In this document: positions 52,915-62,299 of the stretch, one piece after another | How the letters are laid out: each line of letters starts with the position of its first letter | Numbering within the stretch: position 1 is the stretch's first letter | From: Symbiodinium natans | Taxonomy: Eukaryota > Sar > Dinophyceae > Suessiales > Symbiodiniaceae | Reading direction: 5' to 3' | NCBI GenBank assembly: GCA_905221605.1 | Contig: CAJNDS010000440.1 | Coordinates: forward strand, 64,501 to 128,500 | DNA length: 64,000 nucleotides | The notes under the pieces: model-generated | Databases searched by the model: none | Told to the model about the DNA's origin: nothing | Seen by the model: the letters and a program-made list of their open reading frames with translations, nothing else | Program-made: the position numbers and the translations under genes

Positions 52915-52973
52915 GGCCGCTGGTGCAGCCCGGAGCACCGAATTGCGGCTTCAGACGACCACCGGCCCGTAGT
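52915..52973 (-). CDS. AspH-like exon 14
   Basis: Reads LRAGGRLKPQFGAPGCTSGL, aligned with family LxPGxxIxPHxGPTN. The His of PHxG is Gln. Acceptor CTGCAG|ACT; the exact donor is unclear. Confidence 0.75.
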
Positions 52974-53031
52974 CTGCAGCAGCGAGCTTGGCTTTGGGGT
53001 TTCAGGCCTTCAGGGTTCTTTAGGCTTCAGG

Positions 53032-53135
53032 GTTTAGGGTTTAGGGTTTAGGGCTTAGGGCTTAGAGCTTAGGGCTTAGGGCTTAGGGCTTAGGGCTTAG
53101 GGCTTAGGGCTTAGGGCTTAGGGCTTAGGGTTGAA
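53032..53135 (+). repeat. CTTAGGG array
   Basis: About 14 units, nearly all GGGCTTA, another variant-specific expansion. Confidence 0.95.
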
Positions 53136-53139
53136 AATT

Positions 53140-53260
53140 TTCGGGTTCCAGGGTTTCAGGGGCTGAGTGTTTTGGGGGTTTCAGGGTTTCATGGTTTCGA
53201 GGGTTTCAGGGTTTCAACGGTTTCAACGGTTTCAAAGGTTTCAGGGTTTCAACGGGTTTA
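53140..53260 (+). repeat. TTTCAGGG / TTTCAACGG units
   Basis: Irregular GGTTTCA repeats following the CTTAGGG array. Confidence 0.8.
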
Positions 53261-53497
53261 GGGCTGCACCCAGTCTAGTTGGATGATTCTGGGGTGAGGG
53301 CCACCTTCGAAAGCCTTGAAGATGCAGCCTGTATCTGCCCTGAGAAAGATTCTGTGGAAACCCACAACTGGGAATTGCTGGGCATTTCTCCTTCACTATT
53401 AGGGTAAAGATGTGCTTGCTCCTGGAAGGCTTTTTCCGGTGGCTCTTCTGAGTGCCCTAAAACTAAAACCCAAAACCCTAAAACCATAAGCCCCAAG

Positions 53498-53572
53498 CAG
53501 CCCTAAACCCTAAACCCTAAACCCTAAACCCTAAACCCTAAACCCTAAACCCTAAACCCTAAACCCTAACCC
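53498..53572 (-). repeat. CCCTAAA array
   Basis: About ten units, donor side of exon 13. Confidence 0.96.
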
Positions 53573-53586
53573 CCAAAAGGAGCCTC

Positions 53587-53652
53587 ACCAGCGCCGCGCC
53601 GGCATTGGAGCAGCCCTGGAGTTCCGGACGGCTGGAGAGCAGCGCGCAGGTC
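53587..53652 (-). CDS. AspH-like exon 13
   Basis: Reads TCALLSSRPELQGCSNAGAA and then LV, matching family TCxLLxxxPEIxGCxxG. The phase at the acceptor works only with an extra shared G. Confidence 0.78.
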
Positions 53653-53695
53653 CTGTCGGGTTGAGGGGCTTGAAGGGGCTTAAAGGGGCTTAGAG

Positions 53696-53795
53696 GGGGC
53701 TTAGGGTTTAGGGTTTAGGGTTTAGGGTTTAGGGTTTAGGGTTTAGGGTTTAGGGTTTAGGGTTTAGGGTTTAGGGTTTAGGGTTTAGGGTTTTA
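53696..53795 (+). repeat. TTTAGGG array
   Basis: About 14 units. Confidence 0.97.
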
Positions 53796-54235
53796 AGGTA
53801 TGACCGTAGTAGGGGTTGAGGGGTTAGGGGGGGTTCACGCGCTTTGTGGTTGAGGGTTAGGGTTTGGGCTTGTCGGGGTTATGGACTAGGATTTGGGGTC
53901 TAGAGTTTTGGCTTGCTCCGAAAGAAAACGCCCTCGACTGCATGGAACAGGGTATTCTCAAAGCCTCAAAGCCACACGGAAACCATGCCAAAAGCCTTTC
54001 AGCAACTAAACCCAACAGCCTATACACACCACCCCTAAACACTCCAAACCCTGAACTCCAAACCCCACAACCCAAGCCCTAAACCCTAAACAAAAACCCA
54101 CTCTTCTCCCCGATCCATGTACCTCAAACCCTAAGTTTTAACCCTAAACCCAAACAGTAAACCCCAAAGCCTAAACCCCAACCCTACACCCCAAAACCCC
54201 AAAAAACCCTAAGCCCAAACCTGTAGGCCCAAACA

Positions 54236-54349
54236 CCCTAAACCCTGAACCCTAAACCCTAAACCCTGAAACCCTAAACCCTAAACCCTAAACCCTAAAC
54301 CCTAAACCCTAAACCCAAAACCCTAAACCCTAAACCCTAAACCCTAAAC
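54236..54349 (-). repeat. CCCTAAA array
   Basis: About 15 units ending exactly at the exon 12 donor (GCGAAGG|GTTTAGGG on the coding strand). Confidence 0.97.
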
Positions 54350-54399
54350 CCTTCGCATCCTCGGAAGTTGGCTGCAGGCACGCGTGGACCAGGGCTGCG
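54350..54399 (-). CDS. AspH-like exon 12
   Basis: Reads AALVHACLQPTSEDAK, the family ACxxxPKT segment. Acceptor CTCCTCAG|C joins exon 11 in phase (PLG-AALV). The donor is the telomere repeat itself. Confidence 0.8.
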
Positions 54400-55140
54400 C
54401 TGAGGAGGTGAGCCTGGGACCCCAAATTCTGTAAACCCTATATATAAACCCTAACCCCTAAACCCTAAACCCCTAAACCCCTAAACCCCTAAACCCCTAA
54501 ACCCCTAAACCCAAAACCCCTAACCCTAAACTCGAAACCCCAAATCCCGAAGCCCAAAGTCTAACACTCGCATCCCAAAGCAGCCAATCACAACCCAAAC
54601 CCAGTCTTCTTACCCCCCCCCCTTCCCTTCAAACCCCCCAGAGCTATTCAACCAACTTTAGATAACCATGGTTCCAGGTTTGGGATGGAAGGCATCGGGC
54701 TAAACCCTGAAGCCCTGCACCCTCATGCCCTGGAAACCCTAAACCTTTAAACCCACAAAGGGCCTCTCATCATCAACCCTCATCCGTGAACCAGGAACCT
54801 GGCAACAAAGGTGGAATGGGTCGCACAGTGAAAACTACGCATTGAACTTACCAAGGCCTGGCGATTTCTCGAAATTATGGTCCCTTTTGGGGTCCTTCGT
54901 ATAAGGCGGCCACTCTAATTTAGGGTACGGAAAAAGGGACCCTAATTTAGAGAACTGACATGAGCTCTCAAGCCTGCGACAATAACCCCCGAAACACGCA
55001 CGTGAACCGTAAACCTTGAGCCCATCTGGACCTGAACCTTAGGCCCTAAACCTGAAACCTTAAACCCTAAACCCCTCAAACCTTAAACCCTAAACCCAAC
55101 CTTGAACCCTGAAAAACCTATGCACTTGACCCTGCCTGAA
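54400..55140. other. Intron 11, mixed repeats
   Basis: Short CCCCTAAA 8-mers at 54455-54515, unique sequence 54600-54900 and a GGGACCCTAATTTA-type sequence at 54890-54960 distantly like family A. No exon seen. Confidence 0.45.
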
Positions 55141-55298
55141 CCCCTAAACCCTAAACCCTGAACTAAACCCTAAACCCTAACCCCAAACCCTAAACCCTAA
55201 ACCCTAAACCCTAAACCCTAAACCCCAAACCCCAAACCCCAAACCCCAAACCCCAAACCCCAAACCCCAAACCCCAAACCCTAAACCCTAAACCCTAC
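55140..55298 (-). repeat. CCCTAAA then CCCCAAA array
   Basis: Nine pure CCCCAAA units (55222-55279) inside CCCTAAA. Confidence 0.96.
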
Positions 55299-55303
55299 CG
55301 CAC

Positions 55304-55347
55304 CCAAGAGGCTGCAGGGCGCGCCAGGCGCCTTCGGGCCAATGGTC
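55304..55347 (-). CDS. AspH-like exon 11
   Basis: Reads DHWPEGAWRALQPL plus two bases, the family GxWxxxxLxxxG position. Acceptor GGGCCAG|GAC, donor CTTGG|GTGCGG. Confidence 0.75.
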
Positions 55348-56214
55348 CTGGCCCTGGAAAGGAGCTCGGGAAGAGCGCGTTGGGGTGGGCTTCGAAGGCT
55401 TTTTGGTTCGTTAGGGGTTTAGGGTTTAGGGTTACATTACCAGGTTTTGGCGTTTAGGGTTTAGGGTTTAGGGTTTAGGCTTTGGGCTTCAGGGTTTGGG
55501 GGTTTAGGGTTTGGTGGTTTTGGGTTGTGGGTTTAGGGTTTATAGGGTTTGGGGCAGAGGGCTTGCTGAAGCTGTAGAGGGTTCGTGTTAATTGGAGGCT
55601 TCTTTTGCCTTTTGCTGGCAACACTGGCTTGGTCGACCTTGTTGTCAACCTCTTGAAAACCCTGAACCCTCAACCCTAAACCCTAAAACCTGGCAACCCT
55701 GAACCCTAAACCCTCCAGAAAACTGTCTTGGGCACCTTTCCTGTGGCGCAGCTTTTGGGGTGTTCTCTCAAGTTTTTCTTGGCGTGTCGAGCGAAGTTGT
55801 TGATTTGAAGCCTTGTGGTGGCCTTTTGCTTAATTGGTACCCTTGTTGAGCGAACCTGTACTACACAAAGATTTTCTTTGGCACGCACCCCTTACTGACC
55901 ACTGACTGAAGGACCCCCTCCCTCCCTCCCTCCCTCCCTCCCTCTCCCGCACTCAGCTCTCCGGCGCAACATGCATCAAAAAGAGAGCACGTGCAAAATA
56001 AAAACAAACAAAACAAAAGGATCCCACCTGCCACCCTGAACCGAAAATCCCCTCCTATAGGAGCTTGAAAAATTCGGATAGGGTTTTGGAGTCTTGTTGT
56101 AGTACATTCTTCCGACCCCTATCCATACAGATCTACATAGATGTATATATATATATATATATCTATATATAGCATACATATATATATATATGTATGTTTA
56201 TTTATTTATTCCAC
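55348..56214. other. Intron 10
   Basis: G-rich repeats at 55410-55560, a CCCT tract at 55915-55945, dispersed repeat family C at 56055-56130 and TA microsatellites at 56140-56200. No exon seen. Confidence 0.5.
56138..56200. repeat. (TA)n microsatellite
   Basis: TATATATA and CATATATATA tracts close to the donor of exon 10. Confidence 0.9.
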
Positions 56215-56283
56215 CCGGCAAAGCCCTTCGCCGGCCTCCGCGCGAGAGTTCTCGAACGCCAACTCGTCGAATCGCGCGGAATC
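56215..56283 (-). CDS. AspH-like exon 10
   Basis: Twenty-three codons: DSARFDELAFENSRAEAGEG and then LCR. Acceptor TCGCAAG|GAT, donor GCCGG|GTGGAA. Joins exon 9 as MAE-DSAR. Confidence 0.8.
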
Positions 56284-56294
56284 CTTGCGATGTT

Positions 56295-56357
56295 TCTTGA
56301 GCCCTAAACCCTAAACCCTAAACCCTAAACCCTAAACCCTAAACCCTAAACCCTAAA
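56295..56357 (-). repeat. CCCTAAA array
   Basis: On the acceptor side of exon 10, an exception to the usual orientation. Confidence 0.95.
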
Positions 56358-56477
56358 CTCATCGACCTCCCATACCCTAACACCCTCTACCCCGTGTCAC
56401 AAATCTTAAACCCTACACCCTGGAGACCAGAAGCCCTAGAACCCAACACGCTAAACTTGGCCTTGGTTAGAGCGAAG

Positions 56478-56601
56478 CCCTAAACCCTAAACCCCAAACC
56501 CTAAACCCCAAACCCCAAACCCTAAACTCCAAACCCCAAACTCCGAACCCCAAACCCTGGACCCTAAACCCTAAACCCTAAACCCTAAACCCTAAACCCG
56601 G
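56478..56601 (-). repeat. CCCTAAA / CCCCAAA array
   Basis: About 17 mixed units on the donor side of exon 9. Confidence 0.95.
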
Positions 56602-56622
56602 GCGAAGGTTGTTTCAAAGCTC

Positions 56623-56691
56623 CTCGGCCATCGGAAGCAGCTCGCTGCGGATCATCTCGAAGTTGGACTCCAAGAACTGGGCCAGCGGCAC
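56623..56691 (-). CDS. AspH-like exon 9
   Basis: Twenty-three codons: VPLAQFLESNFEMIRSELLP and then MAE, the family LExxxxxIRxEL helix. Acceptor CCCCCAG|GTG. Donor GCCGAG|GAGC is GA type; reading on would hit a stop. Confidence 0.88.
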
Positions 56692-56706
56692 CTGGGGGCT
56701 CTTAGG

Positions 56707-56812
56707 GCTAGGGTTTAGGGTTTAGGGTTTAGGGCTTAGGGCTTAGGGTTTAGGGTTTAGGGTTTAGGGTTTAGGGGTTAGGGCTTAGGGCTTAGGGCTT
56801 AGGGCTTTAGGG
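56707..56812 (+). repeat. TTTAGGG / CTTAGGG array
   Basis: Alternating blocks of the two variants. Confidence 0.95.
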
Positions 56813-57030
56813 TCCTGAAGGTTCCAGGGCTCTAGGGCTTCAGGGTTTAGGGTTTTTGGGGCGGGTTGTGCCAATGGTTTTGAGGTGTTAAGGTGTTTCA
56901 GGGCTTCTTTAGGGTTGCATGTTTTCGGAAACCCTAAACCCTAAACCCTAAACCCTAAACCCTAAACCCTAAACCCTAAAGTTTTTCTAGGTACCTTTCC
57001 TCTTCCTTACAGGAGCTTGTGAAACCTCGC

Positions 57031-57093
57031 CGGGGGCCGGGCGGAGGCTTTGTCCCAAACCGGCCCCACCCCCGCAGCGCCAGGAAACCACTC
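57031..57093 (-). CDS. AspH-like exon 8
   Basis: Twenty-one codons: EWFPGAAGVGPVWDKASARP and then P. Acceptor AGCGGAG|GAG, donor CCCCCG|GCGAGG (GC). Phase 0 on both sides. Confidence 0.78.
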
Positions 57094-57103
57094 CTCCGCT
57101 ACG

Positions 57104-57195
57104 GTTTAGGGTTTAGGATTTAGGGTTTAGGGTTTGGGGTTTAGGGTTAGGGGTTTAGGGTTTAGGGTTTGGGGTTTGGGGTTTAGGGTTTAGGG
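57104..57195 (+). repeat. TTTAGGG / TTTGGGG array
   Basis: About 12 units. Confidence 0.94.
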
Positions 57196-57733
57196 TATGG
57201 GCCTGGGGTTTGGGGCTTTGGGGCTAGGTTTTTGTTCTGAGCAAGAAAAGGGGCAGCCCATTTTTCTTATGTGCCTAGGCCTGCTCTTGGGCCTGAACCC
57301 TACGCCGCTACGCCCTGAACCCCTAAACCTAAACCCCAAACCCTAAACCCCAAACCCTAAGCCCAAAGTGTGAAACACCAAAAGTTTTGGGATTTGGGAT
57401 TTGGGGCTTTCGGGTTGAGGGGTGCTCAAAGAAGGGGTGAGAGTTTCCTAGTTGATCCTGAAAACCCAAATAGGGTAGATGAACATGGGTCTCGTCCCCG
57501 TGAACCCCAACGCGAAAAAGCTCCGGATATCTGATGTGCGAAGACAGGGGGTTAGGGTTCAGGGTCCTCTGAGCGGAAAGAAACACCCAACCCAACAAGC
57601 ACAGCCACCCTCAACCCCAAACCCTGAACCCTAAACCCCAAACCCTAAACCCTAAATCCCAAACCCCAAACCCTGACCCCTAAAACCTAAACCCCCAAAC
57701 CCCAAACCCTAAACCCTAAAACCTAAACCCTAC

Positions 57734-57833
57734 CCGGATGTCCTCGTTGAAGTTCACATCGTACGGGCCCTGCCACGTGGTCAGCCGGGAGTAGAAGGGC
57801 AAGCGCTTCATGGCATCGAAGGTGGTGATTGCC
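57734..57833 (-). CDS. AspH-like exon 7
   Basis: Reads AITTFDAMKRLPFYSRLTTW and then QGPYDVNFNEDIR. Acceptor TGCCACAG|GGC, donor ATCCGG|GTAGGGTTTAGG. Length 100 fits phase 2 from exon 6. Confidence 0.87.
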
Positions 57834-57883
57834 CTGTGGCAAGCTCCCAAGAAGATGCAGGGGTAGGCCCCGAACCCCAAGCC

Positions 57884-57972
57884 CTAAACCCTAAACCCTA
57901 AACCCTAAACCCTAAACCCTAAACCCTAAACCCTAAACCCTAAACCCTAAACGCTAAACGCTAAACGCTAAA
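57884..57972 (-). repeat. CCCTAAA array
   Basis: About 12 units, the last three CGCTAAA. Confidence 0.96.
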
Positions 57973-58047
57973 CCAACAACAACAACTCTGACATAAACCA
58001 GCCTTATGGTTGGGTTAGCCTTTCAGCCTTAATTTGGGGGGGGGGGG

Positions 58048-58137
58048 GGGATTCCGAATTTAGGGGTACCTTTGTTATGACCGAATCCTACTATTTGGGG
58101 GGGGTCTATCTCCGGGGTCCCCCTATTTTAGAAACTT
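58048..58137 (+). repeat. Dispersed repeat, family A
   Basis: ATTCCGAATTTAGGGGTACC..GGGGTCTATCTCCGGGGTCCCCC; adjoins the family B element. Confidence 0.6.
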
Positions 58138-58229
58138 GGAACTTGGTTTAAGGATGAATAGAGCAGGGATTCCCCCTAGTATACCTTTTGGGGAATAGGG
58201 CTTAGGATGTGCCAACTTCTTGGAGTTTA
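58131..58229. mobile_element. MITE-like element, family B (diverged copy)
   Basis: Reverse-oriented relative of 2825-2950; ends GAAACTTGGAACTTGG / CCAACTTCTTGGAGTTTA. Confidence 0.65.
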
Positions 58230-58597
58230 CTGCATGGTTGGGTGCGTGAACATGTGGAAAACCCGGCACGCGGTGAGGTTCTGTGCGCTGGCGCCTCTCC
58301 AAGGTGTCCGCCGCCTGCTCCGTCAAGTACCTGACCCACGGACACCAATGTGTTTAGGGTGTAGAGTTTAGGGTTTAGGGTTTGGGGCTAAGGATTGGGG
58401 CTCAAGGTCTGGGGGTTCTTATGGCCAACCACAAAACCCTATGACCCAAAAACCCTAAACCCTATAACCCACCCACCAGAAGATCTCTAAACCCTCTCTC
58501 ACCCTGTAAACCCTAAAACCTAAAACCCCAACCTAGGAATAACAAGAGTGTCCTAAAAAGGGAATACGGGCCTACTGCGGGTCCTAGCTACCCCGAA

Positions 58598-58669
58598 ACC
58601 CTGAACCCTAAACCCTAAACCCTAAACCCTAAACCCTAAACCCTAAACCCTAAACCCTAAACCCTAAAC
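58598..58669 (-). repeat. CCCTAAA array
   Basis: Ten units ending at the exon 6 donor (CTTCG|GTTTAGGG on the coding strand). Confidence 0.97.
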
Positions 58670-58760
58670 CGAAGCTCGGGCTTGGCAGGGCTGGGCCTGG
58701 AGGCAAACTCCCGGCCGAGCTCGCTGAACAGGAGGATGGCGTAGGGCCAGCGTGCATGGC
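58670..58760 (-). CDS. AspH-like exon 6
   Basis: Reads HARWPYAILLFSELGREFAS and then RPSPAKPEL. Donor is the telomere repeat itself. The join to exon 5 is frame-consistent only with an unusual donor. Confidence 0.82.
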
Positions 58761-58773
58761 CTGGGGCGTAGGG

Positions 58774-58864
58774 GTTTTAGGGTTTAGGGTTTAGGGTTTA
58801 GGGTTTAGGGTTTAGGGTTTAGGGTTTAGGGTTTAGGGTTTAGGGTTTAGGGTTTAGGGTTAGT
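58774..58864 (+). repeat. TTTAGGG array
   Basis: About 12 units. Confidence 0.97.
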
Positions 58865-59450
58865 GTCGGGATTCTAGCTGTCATGTCGGAGTTATAGGGG
58901 TTGGGCGATGTGGGGAAAGGGTTATAGCACGGAGCTTTAGCTGGGGCTTGACTAGACCCGTACAAGCGTGTCATGACACGAAAACGCATCGATGTGTTCG
59001 GAAGTGCACTTGGGCTCATATGTCACAAGCTTTGAAGAGCCTAAGGGTTTAGGGTTCGGGCTGTGGGGGAGAACATAGTTTCATCGGCCGCCGTCTGCAT
59101 ATAGGCAGGCAGTGCCAGCCGAGGGGCACATGCGTTGAAAGAAGATCTCGATGGATAGGTCAGGTCGATCGCATTGACTAAACCTCGAAAGTGCGCAGTC
59201 GGGCGATGTTGGCTTCACTGTAGTAAGAAACCCTACAACCCTAAGAGGCCTAAGCTCTAAACACGCCTGGAGCTCTAACGCCCAGAGCAGGAGTTGCCAA
59301 CAACTCTTAAGCTTCGTCCGCCGAGCACTGAACCGCAAACATAGCACAATCATCGGGGGGTCCCAAGACTAACCTTTCAAAATGCTAATTATGCAGTTTC
59401 AAGCCGGCGCCTCGTTAAAGCTCAACGCGAAGACCACAGACACTATCCAA
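58865..59450. other. Intron 5 centre, no gene called
   Basis: Unique sequence. A 90-codon minus frame at 59081-59353 has no motif and sits between the two arrays, so I leave it as intron. Confidence 0.45.
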
Positions 59451-59566
59451 CCCCAAACCCTAAACCCTAAACCCTACACCCTTCACCCTAAACCCTAATT
59501 CAACCTATTAAAAACCCTAACCCCACACCCTGTAAACCCTAAACCCTAAACCCTACACCCCTAAGC

Positions 59567-59629
59567 CCGGTGCTGAATGCTGAGCGCCATGAGCTCCGCG
59601 GCCTCTCGAATGCTGTCAACATCCATCTC
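59567..59629 (-). CDS. AspH-like exon 5
   Basis: Twenty-one codons: EMDVDSIREAAELMALSIQH and then R. Acceptor GGGCCAG|GAG. A helical segment. Confidence 0.83.
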
Positions 59630-59692
59630 CTGGCCCCGCGAGAACCCGGGTTTACGGTTTGGGGCTTAGGGCTGCACTTGTCTAGAGTTTAG

Positions 59693-59762
59693 GAACCCTA
59701 AACCCTAAACCCTAAACCCTAAACCCTAAACCCTAAACCCTAAACCCTAAACCCTAAACCCC
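59693..59762 (-). repeat. CCCTAAA array
   Basis: Ten units; on the acceptor side, another orientation exception. Confidence 0.96.
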
Positions 59763-60093
59763 AGGGCAGCTGTGAAATATGGAAGTTGTTTCTTCAGGAA
59801 TCATGAAGGTGGGCACCTCAAAACATCCCCTAAACCGCCCTAAACCTTTAACACACCGTAAGCGTCCTTGGCCCCATCGCGATACCACGCAAAGTGGTAC
59901 TTCCTCGGCAGGCTGCTGGGATCCGATGACGCACCCCACTGGCGGGTTAGGGCGTTGGGGTTGAAACCAGAAACCCTAAACCCTAAGCCCTAAACCCCGC
60001 AAGCTCTAGACCCGAAGCCTCAAAACTCATCACCTGGGCTTCTGCTGGGCCAACTTGACTGAGGACTCCAACAGAAGATGTACGGCCACATGC

Positions 60094-60256
60094 TTTTAGG
60101 GTTTAGGGTTTGGGGTTTAGGGTTTGGGGTTTAGGGTTTGGGGTTTAGGGTTTGGGGTTTAGGGTTTGGGGTTTGGGGTTTAGGGTTTGGGGTTTAGGGT
60201 TTGGGGTTTAGGGTTTAGGGTTTAGGGTTTGGGGTTTAGGGTTTGGGGTTTAGGGA
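60094..60256 (+). repeat. Alternating TTTAGGG-TTTGGGG array
   Basis: A regular 14-bp alternation over about ten periods: a higher-order repeat of two variants. Confidence 0.95.
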
Positions 60257-60471
60257 CCCTGAACAGTAAATCCTAAACAAGGGATTCAGGCAGTTCAGGC
60301 TTGAGCCTTAGTTAGCGAGAGAGACGACAACTGAGGGTTTGCAAGTGGGGGCTTCGGGTTTGGGGTTTAGGGTTTAGGGTTTAGGGTTTAGGGTTTAGGG
60401 TTTAGGGGTGGGGGGTTTGGGGCTTAGGGGCTCAGGGGGGTACTTAGGGGTGTTGGGGGTTTAGGGCTCCC

Positions 60472-60531
60472 TAACCCTAAACCCTACACCCTAAACCCTA
60501 AACCCTAAACCCTACACCCTAAACCCTAAAC
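60472..60531 (-). repeat. CCCTAAA / CCCTACA array
   Basis: Eight units ending at the donor of exon 4. Confidence 0.94.
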
Positions 60532-60588
60532 CCTTGCTTCAAGTTGCCCCATGGCCACGGCCAGCGCCAGGGCTGGGTCTGTCATGGC
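60532..60588 (-). CDS. AspH-like exon 4
   Basis: Nineteen codons: AMTDPALALAVAMGQLEAR. Acceptor CAAAAGAG|GCC, donor GCAAGG|GTTTAGGG. AGGCC occurs at both the donor of exon 3 and this acceptor. Confidence 0.85.
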
Positions 60589-60980
60589 CTCTTTTGCCCG
60601 GGCGGTGCGGATCCCAATTCAGGGTTTAGGGCTTAGGGCTTAGGGGTTTAGGGTTTAGGGTCTAGGGTCTACGGGCTAGGGTCTAGGGCTTAGGGTTTAG
60701 GGGGTCTCATTGGGGCTTCAAGGATTTCAGTGAATAGGGGCTTGGGCTTTACGAGCCTATGGCCTAGCCGATTCGGAGGCGGACTTCTGGCAAAGCTAAT
60801 ATTGATTGAAGGCACGGCAACGACGGCAACACAAGCTTGCCCTAAACCCCTAAAGTCCAAACCTATGCCCTAAAGAAGCTCCAAGAAAGCCCCACCCACC
60901 CACCCAGCCCTCCCAAGAACTGATCGTGTAGGGCTCGGGGTGCTTAGGGTTCAGGGTTTGGGGGCTTCGGGTGCCCAGGC

Positions 60981-61055
60981 CTTCTGCTGAAATTCGGCCA
61001 GCTCGGCCGCCATCGCCGGAGCCAGGCGATGCTGCTGATGCTGCGCCGTGTAATC
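60981..61055 (-). CDS. AspH-like exon 3
   Basis: Twenty-five codons: DYTAQHQQHRLAPAMAAELA and then EFQQK. Acceptor TTCTGAG|GAT, donor CAGAAG|GCCTG (GC). Confidence 0.85.
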
Positions 61056-61171
61056 CTCAGAACATTATCCCACTGGTGGAAACCTGTTAGAGGCACCCTA
61101 CACTCCACCAAAACCTAGACCCTGCGCCGGGCTCACAGGTCTAACCTATATCCCCCGAACGCTGAGGAGTT

Positions 61172-61460
61172 GTGGGGTTTGGGGTTTGGGGTTTGGGGTT
61201 TTGGGGTTTTGGGGTTTTGGGGTTTGGGGGTTTTGGGGGTTTGGGGTTTTGGGGTTTTGGGGGTTTTAGGGTTTTGGGGTTTTGGGGTCTTGGGGTCTTG
61301 GGGGTTTGGGGTTTTGGGGTCTTGTTGGGTTTTGTTTGGGTTTTGTTGGGTTTTGTTTGGGTTTTGTTGGGGTTTTGTTTGGGTTTTGTTTGGATTTTGT
61401 TTGGGTTTTTGTTTGGGTTTTGTTTGGGTTTTGTTTGGGTTTCGAGGTTTTGGGGCTTTG
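61172..61460 (+). repeat. TTTTGGGG and GGGTTTTGTTT array
   Basis: 290 bp of G/T repeat. Units lengthen from TTTGGGG to TTTTGGGG and then GGGTTTTGTTTG (61320-61440). Confidence 0.95.
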
Positions 61461-61519
61461 GGGTTTTGGGGCTTTCACGCTCAACCCAAACCCTAAACCG
61501 TGACCCTAAATCCCAAACC

Positions 61520-61625
61520 CTGAACCCTGAACCCTAGAACCCAGAACCCTAAACCCTAAACCCTAAACCCTAAACCCTATAAACCCTAAACCCTAAACCC
61601 TAAACCCTAAATCCCAAACCCTGAA
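61520..61625 (-). repeat. CCCTAAA array
   Basis: About 13 units. Confidence 0.95.
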
Positions 61626-61660
61626 CCCTAAACCCCCCTAAACCCCCTACAATCCCCTAC

Positions 61661-61708
61661 CTACCTACCTGAATCTCTCCGCGGGCCCCGAGCTTCGGTG
61701 GAGTAAGC
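61661..61708 (-). pseudogene. Relict duplicate of exon 2 end plus donor
   Basis: The coding strand matches the last ~33 bases of exon 2 and the start of its intron (GAAGCTCGGG..CCCGC..GAGAT) with several changes and one extra G that breaks the frame. It is followed by GTAGGTAGG. Confidence 0.7.
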
Positions 61709-61875
61709 CCTATAAAACCCTATAAAAACCCTATAAAACCCTATATAGACCCTATAAAACCCTCTAAACCCTATCATCCCTCTAAACCCCCATAAAACCC
61801 TATAAACCCTATAAACCCTATAAACCCTATATACCCTATAAAACCCTATAAACTCTTAATAGACCCTATAACCCC
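61706..61875 (-). repeat. CCCTATAAAA array
   Basis: TATA-extended units of 9-11 bp; counterpart of 608-728. Confidence 0.92.
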
Positions 61876-61943
61876 CTCTAAACCCTATCATCCCTCTAAA
61901 CCCCCATAAAACCCCTAAGAACTCCCCTAAACCCTGAGATCTC

Positions 61944-62050
61944 CCTGCGGGCCCGAGCTTCCGTGAAGTAGGCCTGCCTCAGGAGCTCATAGAGCCTTTG
62001 CTGGTTGCTGAAGTCGTCCGTGTCCTCGGCTGGGATATCGAACGGGAGCC
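61944..62050 (-). CDS. AspH-like exon 2
   Basis: Reads LPFDIPAEDTDDFSNQQRLY and then ELLRQAYFTEARARR. Acceptor CTTTTCAG|GG. It joins exon 1 in phase 1 and exon 3 in phase 0 with a GA donor (CGCAGG|GAG). Confidence 0.88.
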
Positions 62051-62094
62051 CTGAAAAGCCCCACAAAAAGCCCCCGAAAAGCCCAACAAAGCCC

Positions 62095-62160
62095 TGAAAG
62101 CCTGCCTTAAAAGCCCCAAAAGCCCTAAAAGCCCTAAAAGCCCTAAAAGCCCCTAAAAGC
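62095..62160 (-). repeat. GCCCTAAAA units
   Basis: AAAGCCCTAAAAGCC-type short array filling intron 1. Confidence 0.85.
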
Positions 62161-62197
62161 CCCAAAAAACCCTAAACACAAAAAAAACCTAACGAAC

Positions 62198-62294
62198 CCA
62201 AAGCCCAGGCTTCGGACATGTACATGGGCTGCGGGCCCCAGGTGACCTGAGCCGCAGCCCCACCCAGGCCCAGCAGCAGGCGGAAGACAGCCAT
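62198..62294 (-). CDS. AspH-like exon 1, start codon and signal peptide
   Basis: ATG at 62294: MAVFRLLLGLGGAAAQVTWG and then PQPMYMSEAWALG. A hydrophobic core of about 12 residues followed by small residues fits a secretory signal peptide. Donor TTTGG|GTTCG. Introduces the whole gene leftwards. Confidence 0.87.
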
Positions 62295-62299
62295 GGCGC

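Larger units (their letters stand above)
50174..62294 (-). other. AspH-like secreted protein gene, about 17 exons
   Basis: Joined exons give about 410 residues: signal peptide, a helical N-terminal half of about 200 residues, then the pattern of the aspartyl/asparaginyl beta-hydroxylase family (PF05118 type): VPLAQFLESNFEMIRSELL, a Trp/Leu/Gly stretch, HACLQPT..TCALL...GC, GGRLKPQFG, KLQCHLGI, SVGNRTVR, WRTGEALVIDSTF. That family uses Fe(II) and 2-oxoglutarate to hydroxylate secreted-protein residues in the secretory pathway. The two iron-binding His positions read Gln (KPQFG) and probably Arg (STFIRQ), so this copy may be inactive. Many exons are whole multiples of three. Introns carry TTTAGGG/CCCTAAA ends. 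Confidence 0.75.
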
